Positions 30,193 through 39,895 of a stretch of 64,000 bases of DNA are shown piece by piece. This DNA is from Rosa chinensis. Lineage: Eukaryota > Streptophyta > Magnoliopsida > Rosales > Rosaceae. Numbering within the stretch: position 1 is the stretch's first letter; the number at the start of each line of letters is the position of its first letter. The stretch is taken from assembly GCF_002994745.2 (NCBI RefSeq), contig NC_037092.1, positions 78,891,824 to 78,955,823 of the forward strand. Direction: 5' to 3'. The translations under genes were made by a program, and so were the position numbers. The notes under the pieces are model-generated. The model was not told the DNA's origin, made no database searches, and saw only the letters and a list, made by a program, of their open reading frames with translations.

Positions 30193-32529
30193 GTGTCCTT
30201 CAGGGAAAAATTCCATTTGAGGCTCTTGCCTCTCATGTCTCCTTACCCTTCATTTCATAATCTTCCAGCTCGTGTCTTTGGTTGTGTTGCTTTTGTCCAT
30301 GTTCCTAAGAACCAGAGGTCTAAATTGGATGCACGGGCACTTAAGTGTGTGTTTGTTGGCTATGGAGGGTATCAGAAAGGGTATAAGTGCTTTCATCCAC
30401 CTACCAGGAAGTACTATGTTCCTATGGATGTCACTTTCTTTGAGGACATGAGTTATTTTACCTCTTCAGATACAACTCTTCAGGGGGAGAATTCATTTTT
30501 TGAAGAGCTGTATCATGGAGAGGGGGAGGAATCAGAAGGAGGAGGAGAAGCAGGTGGTATTTTGACGGATCCAGTTGAGACCATTAGCTCGCCGCCAGAA
30601 GCGGAAGCTCCAAACATCCAAGAACCAGTTTCTATGGCTGAAAATGATGTTGAAGATACAACTCCTAACATCCAAGCACCAGTCTCTATGGCCGAAAATG
30701 ATGTTGAAGACACAACTGTCCCTCCTACCATTGCTTCTACCCCTGACCCACAGCTTCCTGGTACTGAAGATCACTCATTTGAGGTATGTCCTCCCACTAG
30801 CACTAGTAGTAATGAGTCTAATGTTGGGCAATATGTGTTACCAAATAGGAACACTCGAGGTCAATCAGTCAAAAGATATGAACCTACCCTTACTGCCAAA
30901 TCAAAATACCCAGTAGCCAATTATATGTCCACTAGGAGGTTGTCTAAGTCATATGAATCTTTTGTTAATCAAATATTTGCTGTATCAGTACCTAACAAAG
31001 TGCAGGATGCATTGGGGGATCCAAAGTGGAGGAAGGCAATGGAGGAAGAGATGGAGGCGTTGCAGAAGAGCAATACTTGGCAACTTGTGCCTCCACCACA
31101 AGGCAAGAAGGCTGTAGGTTGTCGTTGGGTGTTTATCGTGAAGCATAATGCAGATGGATCAGTGAATCGGTACAAAGCACGCCTTATAGCAAAGGGATTT
31201 ACTCAGACGTATGGTATTGACTACGATAAAACGTTTGCTCCTGTTGCCAAGATGAACACTATTCGAGCTCTGCTTTCATTCGCTGCTTGTTTAAACTGGC
31301 CACTCCTACAGTTTGATGTCAAGAATGCATTTCTTCATGGAGAGTTAGCCGAGGAAGTGTACATGAGCCTTCCACCTGGGTATGTAGTTGCTTCTCCTGG
31401 TGATTTTGTATGCAGATTGAGAAAATCTCTGTATGGTCTTAAACAGTCACCTCGTGCTTGGTTTGGAAGATTTTCACAATTCATGCGGAAGGTTAGTTAC
31501 AGACAAAGCAACTCAGACCATACCTTGTTCCTTAAGCATCAACAAGGGAAGGTAACAGCTCTAATTATTTATGTGGATGATATGGTAATCACTGGCAATG
31601 ATACTGTTGAGATAGATAGACTGCAGAGACAGCTAGCCTCTGAGTTTGAGATGAAGGACTTGGGTGAACTTAAGTACTTCTTAGGAATTGAGGTAACCAG
31701 GGGGAGAGAAGGAATCTATCTGTGCCAGAGGAAGTACGTTCTTGACTTGCTGACAGAGACAGGTTTGTTGGATTGCAGACCTGTTGATATTCCTATTGAG
31801 CAGAACCATTGTTTAGCTGAGTATCCAGATCAGGTACCTACTGATCGAGCTATCTATCAGAGGTTGGTTGGACGCTTAATTTATTTGGCTCATACTAGAC
31901 CAGATGTTGCATATACAGTGAGTGTGGTGAGTCAGTTCATGCATAACCCGAGTGAGAGTCATATGGATGCTGTTATGCGAATTTTGATGTACTTAAAGTC
32001 AGCTCCAGGAAGGGGAGTACTGTTTTCTAAACACAACAACATTCTTGATGTTTGTGGCTTCACAGATGCAGATTGGGCTGGAAACATTACAGACAAGAGG
32101 TCAACATTGGGTTACTTTACCTTTGTGGGTGGTAATTTGGTTACATGGAAGAGTAAAAAACAGAAAGTTGTGGCACGATCTAGTGTTGAGGCTGAGTATA
32201 GGGGTATGGCTCACGGAGTGTGTGAATTGTTGTGGCTGAGAAATTTGTTACGTGATTTGGGTTTCAAACTCAAGAGTACCATGCAGTTGTATTGTGACAA
32301 CAAGGCAGCCATTGACATATCACAGAATCCAGTACAACATGATCGTACTAAGCATGTGGAAGTTGATCGTCACTTTATAAAGGAGAAGCTAGATGCCAAA
32401 ATTATTAGTTTTCCTTTTGTTCAAACTGAAGAGCAACTTGCAGATGTACTTACCAAAAGAGTTTTCAGGAATGCGTTTTATGACTCACTAAGCAAGTTGG
32501 GCATGGTTGATGTATATGCACCAACTTGA
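30193..32529 (+). CDS. copia-D integrase C-terminus, reverse transcriptase and RNase H (778 aa)
   Basis: A long open frame without a clear ATG at its start; it is the continuation of the broken pol. Visible are the integrase C-terminal 'GKPx' region (VFGCVAFVHVP, YKCFHPPTRKYY), the RT core (RYKARLIAKGFTQTYGIDY, FDVKNAFLHGEL, catalytic YVDDMVITGND), and RNase H (SSVEAEYRGMA, CDNKAAIDISQNPVQHDRTK). It ends DVYAPT just before the polypurine tract. RT and RNase H motifs look intact although gag and integrase are not. Confidence 0.9.
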   Translation: MSFREKFHLRLLPLMSPYPSFHNLPARVFGCVAFVHVPKNQRSKLDARALKCVFVGYGGYQKGYKCFHPPTRKYYVPMDVTFFEDMSYFTSSDTTLQGENSFFEELYHGEGEESEGGGEAGGILTDPVETISSPPEAEAPNIQEPVSMAENDVEDTTPNIQAPVSMAENDVEDTTVPPTIASTPDPQLPGTEDHSFEVCPPTSTSSNESNVGQYVLPNRNTRGQSVKRYEPTLTAKSKYPVANYMSTRRLSKSYESFVNQIFAVSVPNKVQDALGDPKWRKAMEEEMEALQKSNTWQLVPPPQGKKAVGCRWVFIVKHNADGSVNRYKARLIAKGFTQTYGIDYDKTFAPVAKMNTIRALLSFAACLNWPLLQFDVKNAFLHGELAEEVYMSLPPGYVVASPGDFVCRLRKSLYGLKQSPRAWFGRFSQFMRKVSYRQSNSDHTLFLKHQQGKVTALIIYVDDMVITGNDTVEIDRLQRQLASEFEMKDLGELKYFLGIEVTRGREGIYLCQRKYVLDLLTETGLLDCRPVDIPIEQNHCLAEYPDQVPTDRAIYQRLVGRLIYLAHTRPDVAYTVSVVSQFMHNPSESHMDAVMRILMYLKSAPGRGVLFSKHNNILDVCGFTDADWAGNITDKRSTLGYFTFVGGNLVTWKSKKQKVVARSSVEAEYRGMAHGVCELLWLRNLLRDLGFKLKSTMQLYCDNKAAIDISQNPVQHDRTKHVEVDRHFIKEKLDAKIISFPFVQTEEQLADVLTKRVFRNAFYDSLSKLGMVDVYAPT

Positions 32530-32747
32530 GGGGGAGTGTTAGTGTGAGTCATAGTTCTCTATTAGGAATAGACTAACAAGAGAATATATTGTTGTAACTA
32601 CTTGCCTTATATATGTTGTGTAGTACAGTATTACACAATAGTTGTAGTACATTGTAGTATGATTGTAATCTGTTTATAAACACCACATAATAGATGTAAT
32701 AATATATCAGAAAATTCATTCTCAATCTTATTCTATTTGATTATAAA

Positions 32748-33715
32748 AACATATGGTTCAAATTTCTATATAGAGTTCTATAAATACAGAACTGGAAGCA
32801 ACGTCTTAGCAACACAGATCACAGATTCCTTGTATGTATGTCAAGTTTTGCCTCCTTGTAACCAATAGAAAAAAGTAAAATAGAAATTTCAAGTTTTGGG
32901 TTTTAACTAGATTGTACAGTCAATACATACATATACACATTTAAATTGTATTGAATCATTCCTGGTCTATTAGCTTCAACATCCAATATGTGCTGATTTT
33001 TCATCTTGGTAGGGCAAGATTGCAATATTTAATTTCATCATGCTACATGGTTTGGGGTTGGTTTCAAAGCATAAGATACAGGTCACGATGTTTCTTATGA
33101 AAATAATGATGTAAATAGTCCTCTGCTGAACACGAATCATGGTGGAGGAAATTAAGAGGGTTAGCTACTCATAAAATTGCCCCTACTGTTCTTTCAGTCA
33201 TCAGAGACTTAATAATCACTTTAATATATCTATGAAGTTTTGATTAACAAGTTGGCTACAGTTTCCATGTAAATTCACTTTCTTCTTTAGTTTATTGATT
33301 CGTGATCATCAACCTCAGAAGCATATAGGTATGTCCGAGTAACAACTTACAATTCCTGGTTTTGATTGGATCAGCTCTTATCTCTCAGCTGCTCCTTGAA
33401 TGGTTAACGAACCCTAAGTGAAATGTTATTAATACCTTGGAATTCAATTAGAATTTGGATTTTTATGGGATAAGTATATCATATGTAGGAAGAAGACAGT
33501 ATTCTTGTTTACAATACTGAATTGGGTTGCCGTTTGTTTCTTCATTTTGATACTTTCTCTGGCCATATATTGTTCATTAGTGGGAAGGTAGTTAAGACTT
33601 GTAAATCATTTACATTTGCGTTTTCTTGCAATTTCTCCAAGCAGTATGGCAACTTTTCATTGTCTACGTTGCTTGAAGCATTCCATCTTGGCCGGGCCAA
33701 GATAATCTGTACAAA
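32748..33715 (+). other. CACTA interior between copia-D and the MAP65 pseudogene
   Basis: AT-rich non-coding sequence; no exon or repeat I can identify. It may hold decayed introns of the captured MAP65 gene. Confidence 0.4.
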
Positions 33716-35790
33716 ATGGTGGTGGAAGAGACCGACTTGTCCTTGAAAAGGCTAGAAGAACTACATAGGCAGTTGCTTGAATATCAAGATGAGAAGGTTT
33801 TGTATACCTTTGAACTTGTTTGCTCCATCTCAAATTTACTTGGTTGTTCTTGCTGGAAAATCCATGCATTTATACTGAAAATAGTTCTGCATTTTGGATT
33901 CATTGAAGTATATATCTCGCTTTAAAACCAATGGCTATGATGAGAATAGCATTATTTGAAGAGTAGAACCTGTAAGAGGCATCTTGTACTAAGTTGGGTA
34001 TAGTTGCAATGTATCCATTTATTTTGAATGTAGTCTCAGATCCTCTTAAATTTGTTTCCCTCCTAATAAGGTTGAAGCTGCTTTACTATTTCTTCTATTC
34101 ATACCATGTAGAGGAACCGTTTGAAGCTGATAATGGACCACATGAGCATGCTAAACTCCCTGTGCTTGGTTCTTGGTATGGATTTTAAACACACAATTCA
34201 TGAAATCCACCCCACCTTAGATGATCTTAATGGAGAAAAAGACGTAGCGAACAGCACAATCGAGGGTTTGGCTAATTCGGTTCAAATATTGAGAGAGGTC
34301 AAGATACAGAGATGGCAGAGGGTTAGTATGTTTGTAAAGTAGATCTTGTATTTTTTTTCTTGGTGCAAAATTATTAAAATCAACATTTCTTTTTGTTAGC
34401 ATCTCTAAACTTTGCCTTTGTACCAGCTTCAAACTTTCGCAAGTGCCCTCTTGGAGATGTGGAATCTGATGGATACAACCATGGAGGAGCAAAAGAAATA
34501 TCAGAATTTAACTAGTCGCATAGCTGCTTCAGAATCTGAAATCACTGAGCCTAACATTCTTTCTGTAGACCTTCTAAATGATGTGAGCATGTTATTTGAG
34601 TTCAAAGATCTCGAATAAGGTGATATATGTTATACTTTTTCATTGCATCTGCTCTATAGCAACACTTGGAGCATAAATGTGTTTAATCAAATATATTAAC
34701 TTTCTTTCTGCAGGTTGAAGCTGAAGTGTCAAAGTTGGAGTAGCGCAAGTCAATTAAGCTCAAAGAGATCCTTCTGTAAAAGAAGTTGGAACTGGAGGAG
34801 GTATGCTGACAGTCTCACAAGGTTACAGAAATACTGAGTGCTGCAAAATACTCAAATGAAGCTATAGAGTCTGGTAATTTCTTTCTTTCTTTGTTCTTTT
34901 GAGTATTTTGCTATTAGTTTCCGTAATTTCTCAATGTCAACTCGTTAGCATATTTAATATGTTTAGGAGCTGTGGACCCTGCATGCCTGTTGGAACAAAT
35001 TGAGCTTCAAATCGCAAGGGCAAAAGAGGAAGCTCTAAGTAGGAAAGAAATACTAGAAAAGATTGAAAAGTGGTTGGCTGCTTGTCAAGAAGAATCCTGG
35101 CTAGAGGAGTACAATAGAGTTGAGAATTCTATTTTTTTTTTCATTTGTTCTTTTTCACATATTATTGTCCTTTCTGTTTCACTTTGTCAATATTAACCAC
35201 TTAAAATCTTCAAGGAATAAATCTCACTTCATTGTCCTTCCGTGTTGTGTGCTTTCAGGATGATAATCGCTATACAGCAGGAAGAGGTACTCATATTACT
35301 TTGAAACGTGCAGAGAAAGTGCGTGTTTTAGCAAACAAAATTCCCGGTAAAGACTTGGTTAAATGATAAATTATAATTTGCATGGGATCCTTTTATTTAT
35401 AGCATGCAGAGAAGATGTATATATTTGTGTTCCATGTTATGCCTTTATTTGTTGTAGTGAATCAAACTATCAGTTGTTTCATAGGTATATGACTCATCCA
35501 CATAGCAATGCACACTTACACACTGAAGATATGACAATTACAGATATGCAGCTCTTAGACTTTATGTACCACTAGTGTATTGAGAAACAGGAAAGCAAGG
35601 GTATTAGCAATTTCTTGTATAAACGGGTGTTAGTAACTTATGTTGAACTTAAAATTAGTACCATAGTGAATTTTATATTTCCTCAAGTTCTTTGTTTTAA
35701 ATGGTTAATGGAGCAGGAATGGTGGAAACATTGACTTCAAAAGCCACAGCTTGGGAAAAAGAAAGAGGTCTAGAATTCTTGTACGATGGT
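33716..35790 (+). pseudogene. MAP65 microtubule-bundling protein, captured partial gene
   Basis: Seven exon-like blocks with GT-AG borders match plant MAP65 (ASE1/PRC1 family) in order: 33716-33796 (ETDLSLKRLEELHRQLLE), 34112-34321 (LNSLCLVLGMDFKHTIHEIH), 34427-34582 ([16 protein letters not shown]), 34714-34873, 34967-35118 ([20 protein letters not shown]), 35259-35346, 35717-35790 (MVETLTSKATAWEKERG). Block 4 carries three in-frame stops (TAG 34741, TAA 34777, TGA 34807). The N-terminal half and the exons after LEFLYDG are not found. MAP65 dimers crosslink antiparallel microtubules; this copy cannot. It lies inside the CACTA-like element, which suggests capture of a genomic, intron-bearing gene segment. 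Confidence 0.9.
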
Positions 35791-35977
35791 GTAATTAGTA
35801 CTTTCAAAGTTAGACCAATTGGTAAAAGTTATTCAAATTGTGGTTTAGGGTTGGTCATATTCACATGGTGTGATATCAAACAATTTTATGTCCTATCTGT
35901 TGTGCAGAGCCAACTGCTATCAATGCTCATTTTACTATTTATTTACATTCCTCATATATACTACATTGTGTTCCAAT

Positions 35978-36594
35978 TAGGGCTGTCACTCGGTCGGTTC
36001 GAATCGGTTAATAGGTATTACCAACTTCAAAACCAAAGCTTTCAATTTCAAAACTGAGCTACCAATTACCAACCAAAATTTTCGGTTTTTAATTATATCT
36101 ACCAAATTCGGTATTTCGGTTTTCGGTATTACCAACTTTAGAACAACTAATTCTTTATAATATAAATTAGAATGAACATTTGAATTTTATAGTCATAAAC
36201 TTTGTATTCATCTACTAATTATAGCTTTCTTTTGTATATATGACATCAAGTTTTAGCAATTTGTAATAAAACTAGGTTATTTAACCATCGTTGACTAGGT
36301 TACTTAAAATACATGTACTATTAATGTAGTATATGTAGTAATGTTCATACTATTATAAAAGTTTTTATGTTTATTTCTTAATATACATATGTATATGTAT
36401 TGAAAACTGTAGTATATAAATCTAATATTTAAATAATTGGTAAATTCGGTATTTACCAAAACCAAACAAACTTTTTTGGTAATTTTCGATTTCGGTTTTA
36501 TCAGTCTCGGTTACCAAAAAATCGGTTTACCAAACCTAAAATATCGGTTGGTATTCGGTCGGTTTGGTAATTACCAAACCAAGTGGCAGCCCTA
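35978..36594. mobile_element. Small non-autonomous hAT element (617 bp)
   Basis: It begins TAGGGCTGTCACTCGGTCGG and ends in the inverted counterpart (rev-comp TAGGGCTGCCACTTGGTTTG). A perfect 8-bp duplication GTTCCAAT lies at 35970-35977 and 36595-36602. The interior is AT-rich with 'ggtattaccaa' repeats and no ORF. It lies downstream of the last MAP65 exon block. Confidence 0.95.
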
Positions 36595-36890
36595 GTTCCA
36601 ATACAAGTAAAGGGGTTTCAGTGTAGCAAAAGTTATTAGAATCTTGAAGTAGGTACTACTCTGTTGCTGCATTTGTTACTAGCTAGAACATGATCTGTTT
36701 CATCTTTTGTTCTAAACTAGACTTAATCTTTTGTTAATATAATGATCATATCAACTATATTTTCTATGCTTTTGAATATACTCAATGTAGTCCTTAAATC
36801 ACTTGATTGTCCTTTTTCAGAGCATTACATTATGAGCTTTTGCTATATATGGTTCGTATGAGTACTTAATTTCTGCGTTCTGCTTTGCAG

Positions 36891-36963
36891 GGCACCAGTG
36901 AATTATCTCAATTAAGCGATAAAGAGGCAAATTCATCGAATTTGGAGAAGTCAATTGATTAGA
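36891..36963 (+). pseudogene. Possible last exon of the captured MAP65 gene
   Basis: Follows an acceptor 'gctttgcag' and reads GTSELSQLSDKEANSSNLEK then a stop. Low-complexity Ser-rich C-termini are common in MAP65, but I cannot confirm the match. Confidence 0.3.
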
Positions 36964-37269
36964 TTGATCATCACTGAAAGCAACCAAGACTAGCATGCAA
37001 AACCAGTTCCACCACTAATTGTAGAAATAGATGCGGTCGTCATAGATGTAGTAATTGCAGCAACTAGGAACAAAACTGCATGCAGTTATTATAGTAGTGG
37101 TATCTTTTGGACTAGCCTTCAAGTAGGTTAGGGTTTATATTGCAAAACTTTTCAAATTATTAACAGCTTTCATGTTGGATGGAAATTAATGCAATTCGCT
37201 AATATTTAAATTACATTTGAATTTCATGTTATTTGTGGATAAGCTTTCTAGTATCAAATACTTGTTTTA

Positions 37270-37640
37270 AAATGACAAAACTGATGTCAGGAAAGAGATA
37301 TTACACCAGATTAAAAACGAAAACCGATGTCAAGTAAGAGAAAATACATTAGTTACTAAACAAGAACTGATGTCAGAAACGAGAATGTACATCAGTTACT
37401 AAATAAAAACTGATGTCAGAAAAGAGAATGTACATCAATTTGAGAACAAAAACTGATGTCAAGGAATAGAAAATACATAAGTTATTAAACAAGAACTGAT
37501 GTCAACAAAGAAAAAATACATCAGTTCGAAAACAAAAACCGATCTCAATTATTAATATGGACATCGATATCGACCAAGGAACCGATGTCCAACATAGGAT
37601 TGGACATCGTTCTTCTTTAGGAACCGATGTGTAAAATGTT
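37270..37640 (+). repeat. CACTA subterminal repeats, about 50-bp units
   Basis: Five to six units with 'aactgatgtca', 'agagaatgtacatcagtt' and variants, next to the right end of the CACTA-like element. The left end has scattered inverted matches (catcggtttctg, ttgactgatgttt at 26570-26650). In CACTA elements such motifs bind transposase-associated proteins. Confidence 0.75.
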
Positions 37641-37952
37641 ATCAGACATCGTTTCTAAATCAATAACGATGTTAAAATGGATAATTGTGTTGTTAGACCT
37701 ATATTTCATTAAGCATCTAATGCCAAAATATGAAGGTTTGACAATAGCTAAACACACCAAAATGGTGATCACATTAAAGTTTTTACATTGATTTTGAACC
37801 TTAAACCGATGTCTCGTTGCAAACTAGACATCAGTTATGAACCGATGTCTTAGTTTTGGTGATCTTTAAGATCGCCCACTAAGACATTGGATTTTTTTTT
37901 TTTTTTTAACATCAGTTGTGGACTGATGTCTATGAACTTTATCCTAGTAGTG

Positions 37953-38425
37953 CATATACCTTGCTGCTACACTACCAACCAGCTACACATCAACACCGAG
38001 CCACCTAGACTTCACAATCGACATCTACATCAACCCAAGCTTCCAAGTTTTCAAGCTTCAAATTAACCAAGTAAGTATTTACATTAAAGTGTCTGCTTTC
38101 CGAATTTAATTCCTCCTTCTTTTCTTCGGGGACTTGAAAACCTCCCTTCTCCTACATCCCACCTTTCTTATAATGTGGGTTTGATCATTGAAAAGCGGAA
38201 TCGTGGGGATTCAAGCAATTAACGAACTAAGAGCGTTCGTAAGACTTCGGACTAAGAGCGTCCGCAAGCATCGATTGATGACCTTATAAACATCATTGTT
38301 TCGGTCTAATCCAATCTTTCTTGGAAATCGATTTCTTGGTAGCATAGCTCAGAAATCTTATTATCTATTAGCTGTCGTGGAAGTTTTTACTCCGAGACTA
38401 ATATATTTCTTCTTCTTATTTCAGG
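37953..38425 (+). other. copia-B leader, second half
   Basis: Non-coding. A donor-like 'ccaagtaagta' near 38070 and the acceptor 'cttatttcag' directly before the gag ATG suggest a leader intron of about 350 bp, paralleling copia-C. Confidence 0.6.
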
Positions 38426-39525
38426 ATGTCAAGGCTTGACTTTCCTATCCTTGACTCAACTGGCTCGGAATATCATAGTTGGGTCATGGATGTTGAGAAC
38501 CATCTCACTTCAAAAGGGATCCTACCCGTAATTCAGGCACCAAATCCAGATCTCCTATTCAAGTGTACGGCTACGAATAATGCCACCACCCTTATCTTGA
38601 TAAGGCGCCACATGGATAAATCACTCCGATTGGAGTACATGGAAATCAAGGATGCTAGAGAATTATGGGTTGCGCTAGAAGAGCGTTTTGGTAATGTAAA
38701 GGATACCCTCCTCCCTGACTTGAAAGTTCAATGGAGCAATCTACGATTTGCTGACTTCAAGTCTGTAGCTGAATATAATTCAGAAGTTCTACACCTCAAA
38801 ACTATGTTGGGGTTCTGTGGACAGCCTGTCACAGAGCAAGAGCTAATTGAGAAAACTCTTTCCACCTTCCTCGTCTCAGCAATTTTGCTATCAAAGCAAT
38901 ATCGAACCGAATACAATAATGGATGGCTCACGAGGTTTCATTAGCTAATTAATATTATGTCTGTAGATGAAAAACTTGATAATATCCCTGTGAAGAATTA
39001 TAATTCAAGGCCTATAGGAACTACGAGCGTTCAAGAGGCGAATTATAATAATGCACCCAAAGGAGGGCGCAAGGAGCGGAACCCTAAAATTAAGGGACAC
39101 AACAGACGTTTTGGTCCATATAACTGCCCTACAAAGGAAGGAAACAGCCAAAATGGCGCGAGAGCATGTGGCAACAAAGGCCAACGTGGGAGAGGGGGAC
39201 ACAAGGCCGCCGGCCATAGAAGTGGCGCCATTGTCCAACAAGGACGTCAATCTCGTCCTCATGCACAAGATGCATCTCAATTCAAGGGAGGAAATCGTAA
39301 TGATGCATATGCCATAGATGTGGATCTATTGAACATTGGTTCAAGCAATGCAATGCAAGCAAGCAATTAGCTGCACATTACAAGGCATATAGAGACTTCA
39401 GAAAGCATGAAACCCATTTTTCCGAAGAAGAAGAAGACGATGGTGATGATGCCAACGTCAATCTCACCATAGCGGACTTCAAATTTGACAAAGAATTGCA
39501 TAAAGATGCTGCAGATTTTGATTAG
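38426..39525 (+). pseudogene. copia-B gag with CCHC knuckle, broken
   Basis: Starts MSRLDFPILDSTGSEYHSWV and contains the copia gag signature ELWVALEERFGNVKDTLLPD. A TAG stops it at 38942; the same frame resumes (NYNSRPIGTTSVQEANYN), then a frame change is needed near 39310 to reach the CX2CX4HX4C zinc knuckle (CHRCGSIEHWFKQC) and the acidic tail that ends at 39525. Homologous to copia-C gag. It would form the particle shell; the stop makes it inactive. Confidence 0.88.
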
Positions 39526-39895
39526 TGTAGTCCTTTATTTTTCAAAGAATTATGTAATGACAATTATGCCTTAGTCAATAAATGACATTTTGTATTAATT
39601 CTATCTTATGTACGGTGCATCGAATTAAGTATGATGTCTAGGAAAGTAATTGAGATTAGTGGTACTTAAGAGAGTCTCACTCCACCGACATCTCTCTCTA
39701 CTTCCCTGGTCATATTTGATTAGAGTTACCAAACGGATAGAGTGACTACGATTTGATTTTTATATTGGATTAGATTTTGGTCAAGAAACTTTGATGTAAT
39801 CATTGGCTATTATTAATAAAGTCTCGATTTATTTTTATTCAATGTCGTGGACATGTTTTAATTTCGAACTTTATTATTTTTCTGTATGTTTCCCG
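39526..39895 (+). other. copia-B gag-pol spacer with polyadenylation-like signals
   Basis: About 370 non-coding bases between the gag stop and the protease. AATAAA occurs in 'gtcaataaatgac' near 39580 and in 'attaataaagtc' near 39815. Copia-C has a similar-sized gap (4250-4573). Many plant copia elements make a short gag RNA by splicing coupled with early termination here, so a conserved spacer is expected. Confidence 0.55.

Larger units (their letters stand above)
28012..32742 (+). mobile_element. copia-D: short-LTR Ty1/copia element with TSD
   Basis: The LTRs at 28012-28217 and 32537-32742 are both 206 bp and nearly identical (TGTT[T/A]GTGTGAGTCATAG start). A perfect 5-bp duplication ATAAA flanks the element (28007-28011, 32743-32747). 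The primer site TAGTATCAGAGC follows the 5' LTR directly (one change from the tRNA-Met complement) and a GAGGGGGAG polypurine tract precedes the 3' LTR. Gag is missing. It inserted into the CACTA-like element. Confidence 0.95.
26501..37952 (+). mobile_element. CACTA-like element, about 11.4 kb, non-autonomous
   Basis: Termini are CCCTACTAG (left; one change from CACTACTAG) and CTAGTAGTG (right). Inside them TAGACATC follows on both sides in inverted orientation, and short subterminal repeats (accgatgtc, aactgatgtca) follow, as in CACTA transposons. The flanking triplets are CGT and CAT (one mismatch in the expected 3-bp duplication). No transposase is visible. Cargo: a MAP65 pseudogene, copia-D, and a small hAT element. 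The interior at 26520-28006 has a CT-rich 5'UTR-like part and no supported ORF. Confidence 0.7.

Noticed and set aside
34972..35196. Independent small gene
   Set aside because: It is an exon of the MAP65 pseudogene read through into its intron.
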